Assembly (NCBI RefSeq): GCF_008632955.1
Contig: NZ_CP043959.1
Location: 4,836,001-4,900,000, forward strand
DNA: 64,000 nt
Source: Streptomyces tendae
Lineage (GTDB): Bacteria; Actinomycetota; Actinomycetes; Streptomycetales; Streptomycetaceae
Direction: 5' to 3'
In this document: positions 8,555 to 17,248 of the stretch, in pieces
How positions within the stretch are numbered: the first letter of the stretch is position 1
Layout: each line of letters begins with the position of its first letter
Notes under the pieces: model-generated
The model's input: the letters and a program-made list of their open reading frames with translations, nothing else
Database searches by the model: none
Told to the model about the DNA's origin: nothing
Made by a program: the position numbers and the translations under genes

Positions 8555-10165
8555 CTACTGCCCGCCGGCCCGCCGGACGCGCAGCCGCGTGGCGACTCCC
8601 CAGCCCAGGCCACCCGCCGCGACGAGGACCAGGACCGCCTCCGGGAGCGTGCCGAGGCGGGTCGCGGGGGTCTGCGAGGTGCGCAGCGGCACCTCCTGCA
8701 CCAGGGAGTCGGCGACGAACATGCCGGTCTTCTGCGTGATCGTGCCGTCCGGCATGATGACCGCGCTGACGCCGCTGGTCACCGGCACGGTGACGGCGCG
8801 GCTGTGCTCCACGGCCCGGACCCGGGACATGGCGAGCTGCTGGTAGGTCATCTCGCTGCGCCCGAACGTGGCGTTGTTGCTCGGCACGGAGATCAGCTGG
8901 GCGCCCGCGGTGACCGTGTCGCGCACCGCCCAGTCGAAGGCGGCCTCGTAGCAGGTGACCAGTCCGACGCCGGCGCCGCTCATCTCGAACACCCCGGGCT
9001 CGGAGCCGCGGCTGAAGTCCTGGCGGACCATGGAGGTCCAGGTCTCGTTGATCGCGCCCACCAGGGAGCGCAGCGGCAGGTACTCGCCGAAGGGCTGGAT
9101 CTGCCGTTTGTCGTAGGTGTCGACCGGGCCCTTCGCCGGGTCCCAGAGGACCTGCTCGTTGAGCAGCCTGCCGTCCCGGGAGACCACCGCGCCGACCGAG
9201 ACGGGCGCGCCGACGGCCTTGGCGGCGCGGTCGATGACCTCGCGGGCGTCGGCGTTGGCGAAGGGGTCGATGTCGGAGGAGTTCTCCGGCCACAGCACGA
9301 TGTCGGGGCGCTCGGCGCGGCCGGCGGCGACCTCGGCGGCCAGCCTCTCCGTCTCGCGCGCGTGGTGATCGAGGACGGCCCGGCGCTGGGAGTTGAAGTC
9401 GAGCCCGAGGCGGGGCACGTTGCCCTGGATGACGGCGACCGTCACCGTGCCGCTCTCGGCCTCGTCACTCACCAGCGTTCGCGCCGCGAACGCGCCGGCC
9501 ACCGGCACGGCGACGCTCAGCACGCCGGCGACCGCCGCGGCCCGGTGCAGGGTCCCGGTGCGCCGCGCCCGCAGGGCGAGCCGCACCAGCTCGTACAGAC
9601 CGAAGCCGCACAGTACGACGGCGAATCCGAGGACCGGAGTGCCGCCGAGCGCGGCGAGCGGCAGGAACACGCCGTCCGCCTGCCCGAACGCGATCTTGCC
9701 CCAGGGGAAGCCGCTGAACGGCACGCGCGCGCGTGCCGCCTCGCCGGCGATCCACAGCGCCGCCGCCCACACCGGCCAGCCGGGCAGCCGGGACACGACG
9801 GTGATACCGGCGCCGACCAGCGCGACGAACACCGCCTCGATCACCACGAGCGCGATCCACGGGCCGGGACCGACCTCCACGCCGGTCCACACCAGCAGCG
9901 GCAGCAGGAAGCCGAGCCCGAAGAGGTAGCCGAGGCCCAGTCCCGCCTTCCAGCTCCGGCCGCGCAGCACCCGACCGAGGACGGCGAAGGCGGGCAGGGC
10001 CAGCCACCACAGGGTGCGCGGCGGGAAGCTGACGTAGAGGAGGAGGCCCGCGAGCGCGGCGGCGCCGGCCGGGACGAGGCGCGCGCGCCACTTCCGCCCG
10101 GCCGAGGGCGTGGTCGGCGACGGCTTCGGGTCCGACGCGCCGACGGAGGTTGCGGTGACGGTCAC
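8555..10165 (-). CDS. lnt: Apolipoprotein N-acyltransferase
   Basis: 536 aa: about six N-terminal membrane helices, an extracytoplasmic nitrilase-like domain, and a C-terminal membrane helix. The catalytic triad is visible as Glu294 (LWPENS), Lys353 (YDKRQI) and Cys405 (TCYEAAF). Lnt transfers a third acyl chain to the N-terminal cysteine of lipoproteins. Streptomycetes commonly carry two lnt genes; whether this one acts in N-acylation of lipoproteins cannot be told from sequence. The GTG start follows a TAGACT -10 box (10172-10177) by 6 nt. Confidence 0.9.
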   Translation of the reverse strand: MTVTATSVGASDPKPSPTTPSAGRKWRARLVPAGAAALAGLLLYVSFPPRTLWWLALPAFAVLGRVLRGRSWKAGLGLGYLFGLGFLLPLLVWTGVEVGPGPWIALVVIEAVFVALVGAGITVVSRLPGWPVWAAALWIAGEAARARVPFSGFPWGKIAFGQADGVFLPLAALGGTPVLGFAVVLCGFGLYELVRLALRARRTGTLHRAAAVAGVLSVAVPVAGAFAARTLVSDEAESGTVTVAVIQGNVPRLGLDFNSQRRAVLDHHARETERLAAEVAAGRAERPDIVLWPENSSDIDPFANADAREVIDRAAKAVGAPVSVGAVVSRDGRLLNEQVLWDPAKGPVDTYDKRQIQPFGEYLPLRSLVGAINETWTSMVRQDFSRGSEPGVFEMSGAGVGLVTCYEAAFDWAVRDTVTAGAQLISVPSNNATFGRSEMTYQQLAMSRVRAVEHSRAVTVPVTSGVSAVIMPDGTITQKTGMFVADSLVQEVPLRTSQTPATRLGTLPEAVLVLVAAGGLGWGVATRLRVRRAGGQ

Positions 10166-10171
10166 TCCGGG

Positions 10172-10177
10172 AGTCTA
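10172..10177 (-). promoter_or_regulatory. -10 box of leaderless lnt promoter
   Basis: TAGACT on the minus strand, 6 nt before the GTG start. Confidence 0.5.
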
Positions 10178-10426
10178 CGGCGCGTGACCTGGGGCCGGAC
10201 AGCGCGGTCATACGGGCCCGGGGCGGGCGGAACACCGCACGGCACCGTGCCGCGGACGAGCGCGACAACGTTTCCGCGGAGTCGTCACCACACGTCCCCA
10301 AACGGGGCACCAGCCGTTACCGTGTGCCGGTGCCTTGTCCGTGGGGACCGACGCGGGGCCGTCGGACGAGGCCCGTCAGCTCGGGGGCGACGAGGTGGGG
10401 CGGGGTGCGGGGTGGGTTCCACAGAC

Positions 10427-11470
10427 ATGGCGTCCGGCGGTCCGGACGCGGACGGCGACAGACGGACCGGTCCGGACGCGGCGGGTGTGGTGGTGCTGGG
10501 CGCGTGCGCGGCCTGGCCGCTGATCACCGCGGCGGCCCGGGACGGCCGCCCCGAGGGCATGCTGCTCGCGGTGCTGGCCGTGGCGGCGGGGTACGCGGCG
10601 GGCCGCATCGGCGGGGCGCTGCTGCCGGTGGCCGCCCCCTGCGCGGGCGCACTGGCCGGGATCGCCCTCGTGGCGTGGGTGCCCCACCTGGCACCGGGTC
10701 CGCAGATCACCACTCCTCTCGGGCACGCCGGGGCGACGACGGCCATGGTGGTCCTGGCGGCGGGCGCCGCCTGCTGCGCGGCCTGGGCGGCGTCCGCACC
10801 GGCGCCGCGGTTCGCGCTGTGGCTGCTCGCCGCGGGCGTCGCGGTGACCTCGGCGGTGCTGGGCTCGGCCGCGGGGTGCGGGGCGGCCGCGCTGCTCCTG
10901 GTGTGTTCCCTGGCCGTCGGCCGCGTACGGCACCGCGGCGCAGTCCTCGCCGTACTGGGCCTGACCGCGGCCGGCGCGGTCGGGCTGACCTGGGCCGTCG
11001 CCGGTGACGCGGTGCCGGAGGGGTTCACCGCGTCGCTGGAGGGCCGGCTCACCCCGCACCGGGTGGCGCTGTGGCAGGACGCGCTCGACCTCGCACGGAC
11101 GCACGCGGGACTGGGCGTGGGTCCGGGTCGCTTCGGGGAGCTGAGCACGACGTCGGTCGGGTCACCGTTGTCCGACGGCAAGCCGCACTCCGCACCGCTG
11201 CAGCTGGCGGCGGAGCAGGGCGTCGTCGGAGTGCTGCTCGCGGCGCTGGCGTTCGGCTGGCTGCTGTACGCGCTGTGGCGCAGCCCGCGCTCGACGCCGG
11301 TGGTGCTGACGGCGGGTACGGCCCTGACGGCGCTGGCGCTCGTCGCCACGGTGGGCAACGCCCTGAGCTTCACGGCGGTCACGGCCGGCGGCGGCTTCCT
11401 GGCGGGCCTCGCCACGTCCCGCCCCTTCACGGACGAACCGGCCCGCCGCACCGGTGAGCCACGGTCCTAG
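10427..11470 (+). CDS. O-antigen-ligase-like integral membrane protein
   Basis: 347 aa with about nine hydrophobic segments. The second half has the Wzy_C/O-antigen ligase pattern: an RVALWQDALDLARTH loop followed by GVGPGRF and a helix with AEQGVVGVLL. That family joins or polymerises glycans on lipid carriers. It is shorter than typical ligases (around 400 aa), so function is tentative. The start is uncertain: ATG 10427 and GTG 10412 are both in frame and neither has a strong ribosome site. About 80 bp just upstream show coding-like bias in another frame, leaving open an indel near the N-terminus. Confidence 0.65.
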   Translation: MASGGPDADGDRRTGPDAAGVVVLGACAAWPLITAAARDGRPEGMLLAVLAVAAGYAAGRIGGALLPVAAPCAGALAGIALVAWVPHLAPGPQITTPLGHAGATTAMVVLAAGAACCAAWAASAPAPRFALWLLAAGVAVTSAVLGSAAGCGAAALLLVCSLAVGRVRHRGAVLAVLGLTAAGAVGLTWAVAGDAVPEGFTASLEGRLTPHRVALWQDALDLARTHAGLGVGPGRFGELSTTSVGSPLSDGKPHSAPLQLAAEQGVVGVLLAALAFGWLLYALWRSPRSTPVVLTAGTALTALALVATVGNALSFTAVTAGGGFLAGLATSRPFTDEPARRTGEPRS

Positions 11471-11647
11471 GCCGCCGACGACGCGGTCGGCCGATACACC
11501 GTTCCCCGGGGCCCCGGCCGGTCGGCGGGTGGGGCGGTCACCGGGCCGGGTGAGGAGCGAAGGACCACGAGGTCGTCGGGCCGGAGGTCCGCGCCACCCG
11601 CGCGCACGGGGCCTCCGCACTTGCCGGAGCGCGATCCCCCCGCATCC

Positions 11648-12193
11648 TCACAGTTTCGTGCCCGCGCGTCCCAGGCGGAGCCGGTCGCGGATGACGGTGA
11701 CGGCGGCCTCCGCGTCGTCCACCGTCACCGTGAACGTGTGGCCGTCGGCCAGTCGCAGGACCACGCCCTCACCGCGCCGTACGACGACCGCCGTGCCCTT
11801 CTCGGGCCGCCACCGGTACCCCCAGCCGCCCCAGTGCCGGGGAGTGACGTGCGGGGCGAAGTCGGCCCCGGCGACGTGCGACAGCGGGATGCGGCGGCGC
11901 GGCACGCCGATGTGGCCGCAGCGCACCTCGAGGTGGTCCTGGTCGACCCGCAGCGCGACGTGCACGAAGGCGAGGGTGCCGAACAGCACCAGGAGTCCGG
12001 CCGCGATGCAGCCGACGACGGCCATGGCGAGCGGCGCGACCCCGGACGTCCACGCGGAGTCGACGGCCAGCGCGATGCCGAGCGCCATGCAGGCGGCGCC
12101 GATCAGCGCCAGCAGCCACTGGAAGCGGGCGGTGGCGCGACCGGTCCAGACCTCGGAGTAGGGGTTGTGCTCGCCGGGGCGGTGGTCCCTCAT
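11648..12193 (-). CDS. Conserved membrane protein, PH-like C-terminal domain
   Basis: 181 aa: two membrane helices at about residues 25-48 and 52-78, then a mainly beta C-terminal part with the pattern WGGWGYRWRP and a VVVRRGEGVVLRL strand. That layout resembles bacterial PH-like membrane proteins of unknown function. The start is supported by TAACCT (12200-12205, minus strand) 6 nt before ATG. It stands 49 bp upstream of a racemase on the same strand. Confidence 0.65.
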   Translation of the reverse strand: MRDHRPGEHNPYSEVWTGRATARFQWLLALIGAACMALGIALAVDSAWTSGVAPLAMAVVGCIAAGLLVLFGTLAFVHVALRVDQDHLEVRCGHIGVPRRRIPLSHVAGADFAPHVTPRHWGGWGYRWRPEKGTAVVVRRGEGVVLRLADGHTFTVTVDDAEAAVTVIRDRLRLGRAGTKL

Positions 12194-12199
12194 GCTTTG

Positions 12200-12205
12200 A
12201 GGTTA
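12200..12205 (-). promoter_or_regulatory. -10 box of leaderless promoter
   Basis: TAACCT on the minus strand with a 6-nt gap to the ATG of the PH-like membrane protein. Confidence 0.5.
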
Positions 12206-12242
12206 CTCAGAATCCGCTCCGCGGCTACCGCGTCGCACAGCG

Positions 12243-13037
12243 TCACTGAGCCGTCCGGGCGGGGACGACCGGCCGGAGCAGTCCGCCCTCGGGGTAGGTG
12301 AGGGCGGGGGCGGGCAGGCTGCCCGGACGCCCGCTGAGCAGCACGGTCAGGCAGCCGGTGGCCGGCGCGTCGGGGGCGGGGTGCTCGCCGAGCCGCCGCA
12401 GGGCCTGGGCGGCCACCGCGCCGGCGGAGCCGTGCAGCGCGAGCGGCGGGCGCCCGGGGCGCTGCACGGCGGCGCGGATGCGGTCGGCGACCAGTTCGTA
12501 GTGGGTGCAGCCGAGGACGACGGTGGTCACGTCGTCGGGGGTGAGCTCGGCGGCCGCGGCGACGGCGGCGTCGACCGCCGTGTCGTCCGCCCGCTCCACG
12601 GCCTCGGCCAGTCCCCAGCAGGGCACCTCGGTCACGGTCACCCCGTCGGCGAACCTCTTGATCAGGTCGCGCTGGTAGGGGCTGCCGGTGGTGGCGGGCG
12701 TCGCCCAGATGGCGAGCGGTCCGCCGCCGGCCGCGGCCGGCTTGATGGCCGGGACGGTGCCGATGACCGGCAGGTCCGGCTCGTGGCGGGCGCGCAGGGC
12801 GGTGAGGGCGTGCACGGTGGCGGTGTTGCAGCCGACGATCAGCGCGTCGGGCCGGTGCACGGCGGCGGCCTCGGCTACGGACAGGGCGCGCCGGGTGAGG
12901 TCCGCGGGGGTCCTGGGTCCCCACGGCATGCCGTCGGGGTCGAGGGAGAGCACCAGATCGGCGTCGGGGCGCAGCCGCCGTACCGCTGCGGTGGCCGCCA
13001 GCAGTCCGATTCCGGAGTCCATGAGCGCGATCTTCAC
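12243..13037 (-). CDS. Aspartate/glutamate racemase (MurI-like)
   Basis: 264 aa. Both catalytic cysteine motifs are present: GCNTA with Cys70 and GCTHYE with Cys177 and His179. The N-terminal DSGIG (Asp7-Ser8) corresponds to the DSGVGG motif of glutamate racemases. The family interconverts L- and D-glutamate for peptidoglycan. It is well diverged from housekeeping MurI and lacks cell-wall genes around it, so it may be a second, specialised racemase. The GTG start follows a TATCGT -10 box (13044-13049) by 6 nt; it is divergent from the glycosyltransferase. Confidence 0.75.
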   Translation of the reverse strand: MKIALMDSGIGLLAATAAVRRLRPDADLVLSLDPDGMPWGPRTPADLTRRALSVAEAAAVHRPDALIVGCNTATVHALTALRARHEPDLPVIGTVPAIKPAAAGGGPLAIWATPATTGSPYQRDLIKRFADGVTVTEVPCWGLAEAVERADDTAVDAAVAAAAELTPDDVTTVVLGCTHYELVADRIRAAVQRPGRPPLALHGSAGAVAAQALRRLGEHPAPDAPATGCLTVLLSGRPGSLPAPALTYPEGGLLRPVVPARTAQ

Positions 13038-13043
13038 CCGGCC

Positions 13044-13049
13044 ACGATA
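13044..13049 (-). promoter_or_regulatory. -10 box of leaderless racemase promoter
   Basis: TATCGT on the minus strand, 6 nt before the GTG start. Confidence 0.5.
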
Positions 13050-13094
13050 GACGATGAGCCGCTGCGGGACCGTGCCGTGGGGCAGACTGCGGAC

Positions 13095-14270
13095 GTGAGC
13101 GCCATCGTGTGGAGTGCCGCCGTATCACTCGCCGCCTGGTTGTGGCTGCTGCTTCTCCAGGGGTGGTTCTGGCGCACGGACGTGCGGCTTCCGGCGTCGC
13201 GCGACCCCGACGTGTGGCCGGAGGTGTGCGTGGTCGTCCCGGCGCGGGACGAGGCGGCGGTGCTGCCCGCGAGCCTGCCGTCGCTGCTCGCGCAGGACTA
13301 TCCGGGCCGGGCCGAGATCTTCCTGGTCGACGACGGCAGCACCGACGGCACCGCACGGCTCGCGCGGGAGCTCGCGGAGCGGCTCGGAGGTCTGCCGCTC
13401 ACCGTCGGTACCCCCGGTGAGCCGCCGGCCGGCTGGACCGGCAAGCTGTGGGCCGTGCGGCACGGGATGGCCCTGGCCCGGGCGCGGGGACCGGAGTATC
13501 TGCTGCTGACGGACGCGGACATCGCCCACGCCCCGGACAGTCTGCGCAGGCTGGTGGCGGCCGCCCGGACCGGCGGGTTCGACATCGTGTCGCAGATGGC
13601 GCGGCTGCGGGTGGAGAGCCTGTGGGAGCGGCTGGTCGTGCCGGCCTTCGTCTACTTCTTCGCGCAGTTGTATCCGTTCCGCCGGATCGCCGGGCCGGGC
13701 AGCCGGACGGCGGCGGCGGCCGGCGGCTGTGTGCTGCTGCGGGCCGAGGCCGCGGAGCGGGCGCGGATCCCGGACGCGGTGCGGCACGCCGTGATCGACG
13801 ACGTGGCGGTGGCCCGCGCGGTGAAGCGGAGCGGCGGACGCGTCTGGCTGGGGCTGGCGGACGGGGTGGACAGCGTGCGTCCCTATCCGCGGCTGGCCGA
13901 CCTGTGGCGCATGGTGTCGCGCAGCGCGTACGCCCAGCTGCGGCACAACCCGGCGCTGCTGGCGGGTACGGTCGCCGGTCTGGCGGTGGTGTACCTGGTG
14001 CCGCCCGTCGCGGTGGCCGCGGGCGCGGTGGCGGGGAACGCGCCGTGCGCGCTGCTGGGGGCGGCGGCGTGGCTGGTGATGGCGGGGACGTACGTACCGA
14101 TGCTGCGGTACTACCGGCAGCCGCTGTGGCTCGCGCCGTTGCTGCCGGTGACCGCGTTCCTCTATCTGCTGATGACGGTGGACTCGGCGGTGCAGCACCG
14201 CCGCGGGCGGGGCGCCGCCTGGAAGGGCCGCACCTACGCCCGCCCGGAGACCGCCGCGGAGGAGGGCTGA
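13095..14270 (+). CDS. Family 2 glycosyltransferase, HpnB-like
   Basis: 391 aa. An N-terminal membrane helix is followed by a GT2 domain: VVVPARDEA, the VDDGSTDGT nucleotide-sugar motif, and LLLTDADIAH (acceptor-side DxD), then three C-terminal membrane helices. The stretches WTGKLWAVRHGM and PAFVYFFAQLYPF are typical of HpnB, a glycosyltransferase found in hopanoid clusters. No hopanoid genes are visible here, so its acceptor is unknown. GTG start 6 nt after a CAGACT box. Divergent from the racemase; convergent with TerD. Confidence 0.78.
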   Translation: MSAIVWSAAVSLAAWLWLLLLQGWFWRTDVRLPASRDPDVWPEVCVVVPARDEAAVLPASLPSLLAQDYPGRAEIFLVDDGSTDGTARLARELAERLGGLPLTVGTPGEPPAGWTGKLWAVRHGMALARARGPEYLLLTDADIAHAPDSLRRLVAAARTGGFDIVSQMARLRVESLWERLVVPAFVYFFAQLYPFRRIAGPGSRTAAAAGGCVLLRAEAAERARIPDAVRHAVIDDVAVARAVKRSGGRVWLGLADGVDSVRPYPRLADLWRMVSRSAYAQLRHNPALLAGTVAGLAVVYLVPPVAVAAGAVAGNAPCALLGAAAWLVMAGTYVPMLRYYRQPLWLAPLLPVTAFLYLLMTVDSAVQHRRGRGAAWKGRTYARPETAAEEG

Positions 14271-14277
14271 CGGCCCG

Positions 14278-15552
14278 TCATTTGCGGCCGGGCGTCCAGT
14301 TCATGCCCCATCCGTAGGCGTGGTCGACGGTGCGCTGCGGGCTGACGCCGCGCTCCGGGACCAGGTAGCGGGCCTCGCGCTGGACGATCAGGTCGCCCCC
14401 GGTGTTGGTGATGAGCGCGAGCGCGCACACCGTGGAGGGGACGGTGCACTCGTCGAGGGAGAAGTCGATGGGCGCGCCGTGCTGCGGTCGGAGGGTGACC
14501 GTCGCGTGCAGGTCGGCGAAGGAGCGGGCGCCCTCGTAGATGGTGACGAAGACGAGGATGCGCCGGAACAGGTGCTTCTGGTCGAGGTTGACGGTGAGGT
14601 TCTCGCCGCTCGCCATGGCACCGGTGCGGTCGTCGCCGTCGAGGTGGACGTACGGCGGCTGGTGCAGCGAGCCGAAGGCGTTGCCGAGGGCTTGGACGAC
14701 GCCCTTCCTGCCGTCGGTGAGTTCCCACAGGGCGCACAGGTCGAGGTCGAGGTCGGAGTGCATGGCGACCGGGCGGCCCAGCTTGCCGGCCCAGCCGGAG
14801 AACTGCTTGCGCACCTCCCAGTTGAGGTTGACGTGCAGGGCGCCCGAGGTGCCGCCCTGCTTGGTCAGCGACACGGACGGCGCCGCCTTGGTGAGCGTCA
14901 CCTTCGTCAGCCGGACGGGCGCGGGGGGTGCGGCCGGCGGGGGCGAGGGCTGCGGCACGGTGACCGGGGGCGCGACGGGCGGGGCCGCCGGGGGCCGGTG
15001 CGCGGTGGCCGGCGGGGCGGCGTGCTGGGGTTCGTCCACGGTGATGCCGTAGTCGGTGGCCAGTCCCTCGAGTCCGCTGCTGTAGCCCTGGCCGACGGCG
15101 CGGAACTTCCAGGCGCCCTGGCGCCGGTAGAACTCGCCGAGCACGAAGGCCGTCTCGGTCGTGGCGCCGGAGGGGTCGAAGCGGGCCGCCCGTGTGCCGT
15201 TCGCGGCGTCCTTCACCTCGATGTACAGGCCGGGGACCTGTCCGAAGGAGCCGCCGTCGCTGGAGGCGGCCAGGATGACGGTCTCGATGCCGGGCTCCAC
15301 GCGCGCGAGGTCGACGAGGAGGGTGTCGGTGACCTGTCCCCCGGCCTGCCGCTTGCCCTCGTGCCGTACGGCGCCGGAGGCGTGGGCGGGCTGGTTGTAG
15401 AAGACGAAGTCGGCGTCGGAGCGAACCTTGCCGCCGGCCAGCAGCAGTGCCGAGGCGTCCGCGTCCGGGACTCCGGGGCCGGAGCGCCAGCCCACGTCCA
15501 CCCGCAGTGCCGTGGCCGGCACCGGTGTGTTCGATCCCTTCGGCATTGACAT
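14278..15552 (-). CDS. Two-domain TerD-family protein
   Basis: 424 aa: an N-terminal TerD domain (about 1-170), a Pro/Ala-rich linker (about 178-225), and a second TerD-like domain (about 235-424). TerD proteins are calcium-binding and belong to tellurite-resistance and stress-associated operons; Streptomyces has many paralogues, some affecting development. Acidic clusters in the second domain (SDLDLDLCALWE and the YVHLDGDDRTG loop) are the expected calcium sites. No other ter genes are adjacent. Role here is unknown. Confidence 0.82.
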   Translation of the reverse strand: MSMPKGSNTPVPATALRVDVGWRSGPGVPDADASALLLAGGKVRSDADFVFYNQPAHASGAVRHEGKRQAGGQVTDTLLVDLARVEPGIETVILAASSDGGSFGQVPGLYIEVKDAANGTRAARFDPSGATTETAFVLGEFYRRQGAWKFRAVGQGYSSGLEGLATDYGITVDEPQHAAPPATAHRPPAAPPVAPPVTVPQPSPPPAAPPAPVRLTKVTLTKAAPSVSLTKQGGTSGALHVNLNWEVRKQFSGWAGKLGRPVAMHSDLDLDLCALWELTDGRKGVVQALGNAFGSLHQPPYVHLDGDDRTGAMASGENLTVNLDQKHLFRRILVFVTIYEGARSFADLHATVTLRPQHGAPIDFSLDECTVPSTVCALALITNTGGDLIVQREARYLVPERGVSPQRTVDHAYGWGMNWTPGRK

Positions 15553-15740
15553 GTCCCGCCCCCATCACAGGTCGCCGCGCGCCGGGCCAGGTCCCGGCAT
15601 CCGTCGGTGTTCGCCCGCCCAACCTATTCCCCCGGGCCCGGGGCACCCACGCCCGAGAAGGACGGAGCACGCCCGCAACCGCCGGTAACGCCCCAGGATC
15701 TCGGCCTTTACACGAAAATCACGAGGCAAGAAGCCCGTTT

Positions 15741-15765
15741 TCCCCAAGTTCGCTCGGATTGGGGA
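15741..15765. promoter_or_regulatory. Inverted repeat upstream of DUF6643 gene
   Basis: TCCCCAA (15741-15747), 11-bp spacer, TTGGGGA (15759-15765), in an unusually AT-rich intergenic stretch about 80 bp before the DUF6643 start. It could be an activator or repressor site. The regulator is unknown. Confidence 0.4.
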
Positions 15766-15832
15766 TCGCCAGTCACGCAGGGCGCGGAAAACAACCCTCT
15801 TATCGGTCTCCCCAACCAGCACATCGTGGGCT

Positions 15833-15838
15833 TAACTT
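15833..15838 (+). promoter_or_regulatory. -10 box of leaderless DUF6643 promoter
   Basis: TAACTT, 7 nt before ATG 15846. No consensus -35 is visible, so an activator may be needed. Confidence 0.5.
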
Positions 15839-15845
15839 ATGTGCC

Positions 15846-16286
15846 ATGACCTCCCCCCGCTCCATGTATGGCGGCGGCTACTCCTCCGCTGCCTTCCCGG
15901 ACACTCCGATCTACGACTCGCTCGTGGCCGAGCGGGGCACCCCGCAGATCGCCCCGATCCGGGTCCCCGCCGCGTACGAGGCGCCGGTCAGTCATCTGCC
16001 CGCGCTTCCCTCGGCGTTGCCGGCCCTCCCGGCGGCACCGTCCCAGCCGTCCTACGGCTACCCCCAGGCGCCGCAGCCCGCCCCGCTCCAGCAGGCGCAC
16101 ACGGCGTACATCCCGCAGCAGGCCACCGCGCCGCGCGGGTACCCCGGCCCCCAGCCGCAGCCGCCGCGCCAGCCGCAGCCCGCCGGGTACGAGGCGATGC
16201 GCCCCGCGGCCCCGCGTCCGGCGCCCGCGCCGTACCAGGACCCGTACGGCAACCAGCAGCCTCAGCAGCAGTACCGGGGGTACTGA
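15846..16286 (+). CDS. Pro/Gln/Tyr-rich protein, DUF6643-like
   Basis: 146 aa, low-complexity and probably disordered: a conserved N-terminus (SMYGGGY, DTPIYDSLVAERGTPQIAPIRVP) and a tail rich in Pro, Gln and Tyr ending QQQYRGY. It has no signal peptide or membrane segment. I recall this N-terminus from a Streptomyces family named DUF6643; function is unknown. Leaderless start after TAACTT. Confidence 0.7.
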   Translation: MTSPRSMYGGGYSSAAFPDTPIYDSLVAERGTPQIAPIRVPAAYEAPVSHLPALPSALPALPAAPSQPSYGYPQAPQPAPLQQAHTAYIPQQATAPRGYPGPQPQPPRQPQPAGYEAMRPAAPRPAPAPYQDPYGNQQPQQQYRGY

Positions 16287-16325
16287 GCGACCGGGGCCGT
16301 CGTCGCCTGATGGCACGATGGCCCC

Positions 16326-17153
16326 ATGCGGAACGGTTCTGTGCGCTCGATTCACATTCATCCGGTCAAGGCCTTCCGGAGCCTGCCGCTCCGGGAGGTC
16401 CAGGTGGAGCGCTGGGGTCCGGCCGGTGACCGGCGCTGGATGCTGATCGACGACGGGGGAAAGGTCGTCACACAGCGCCGTCACCCACACCTGGCCCTCG
16501 CCGCCGCCGAGCCCCTGCCCGGCGGCGGCGTCGTGCTGTCCGCGCCCGGCCGGGAGCCCGTCACCGTCCCCGTCCCGGCGTCCGGCGCGCCGGTCCCGGC
16601 GAACCTCTTCGGCGACAAGGTGGAGGTCGTCCCGGCCGAGGACGCGGCGGTGCACGCCTGGTGCAGCGACCACCTGGGCGTCGGCGTGCGCCTGGTGCAC
16701 CTCGACGACCCGGCCGTACGCCGGCCGGTGGACCCGGCGTACGCGCTGCCGGGCGAGACGGTCTCCCTCGCCGACGGCTACCCGCTGCTGCTCACCACGA
16801 CCGCTTCCCTGGACCGGCTCAACTCCCTGATCGCGCGGGGCGAGCACGCGGACGAGGGCCCGCTGCCGATGAGCCGCTTCCGGCCGAACGTGGTGATCGA
16901 GGGGACCGAGCCCTGGGCGGAGGACCACTGGACGCGCGTCACCATCGGTGACGTCCCCTTCCGGGTCGCCAAGCCCTGCGGCCGGTGCGTGGTCACCACC
17001 ACCGACCAGGACACCGCCGGGCGCGGACGCGAGCCCCTGCACACCCTGGCCCGGCACCGGTCCGCCGACGGCAGGCTCCTGTTCGGCCAGAACCTGGTGC
17101 CGCTGGCCACCGGCACCCTCCGCGTCGGCGACCCGCTGGAGGTCGTGGCCTGA
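16326..17153 (+). CDS. MOSC domain protein
   Basis: 275 aa: an N-terminal MOSC_N beta-barrel (IHIHPVKAFRSLPL) and a C-terminal MOSC domain with the conserved cysteine in KPCGRCVVTT. MOSC domains occur in molybdenum cofactor sulfurases and in YcbX/mARC-type reductases, where the cysteine binds the cofactor. With no adjacent cofactor genes or C-terminal ferredoxin domain, it is a stand-alone MOSC protein of uncertain substrate. The ATG lies 6 nt after CACGAT, a possible leaderless -10. Confidence 0.85.
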   Translation: MRNGSVRSIHIHPVKAFRSLPLREVQVERWGPAGDRRWMLIDDGGKVVTQRRHPHLALAAAEPLPGGGVVLSAPGREPVTVPVPASGAPVPANLFGDKVEVVPAEDAAVHAWCSDHLGVGVRLVHLDDPAVRRPVDPAYALPGETVSLADGYPLLLTTTASLDRLNSLIARGEHADEGPLPMSRFRPNVVIEGTEPWAEDHWTRVTIGDVPFRVAKPCGRCVVTTTDQDTAGRGREPLHTLARHRSADGRLLFGQNLVPLATGTLRVGDPLEVVA

Positions 17154-17248
17154 CGGGCCGGCAGCCCGGCCCCGGCCGGGGCCGGGAACCGGTGCCGGGC
17201 CCGGCGCGTTGGCTCTCGTGAGGGGTCGGTGAGAGGACCGGGCAGGGG

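Noticed and set aside
10335..10420. Alternative N-terminus for the membrane protein in another frame
   Set aside because: Coding-like bias is present over only about 80 bp and would require a frameshift; left as a note on start uncertainty.
8804..10426. Very long plus-strand open frame opposite lnt running into the O-antigen-ligase-like gene
   Set aside because: It is the mirror of lnt, whose catalytic residues are all present on the minus strand; high GC opens antisense frames.
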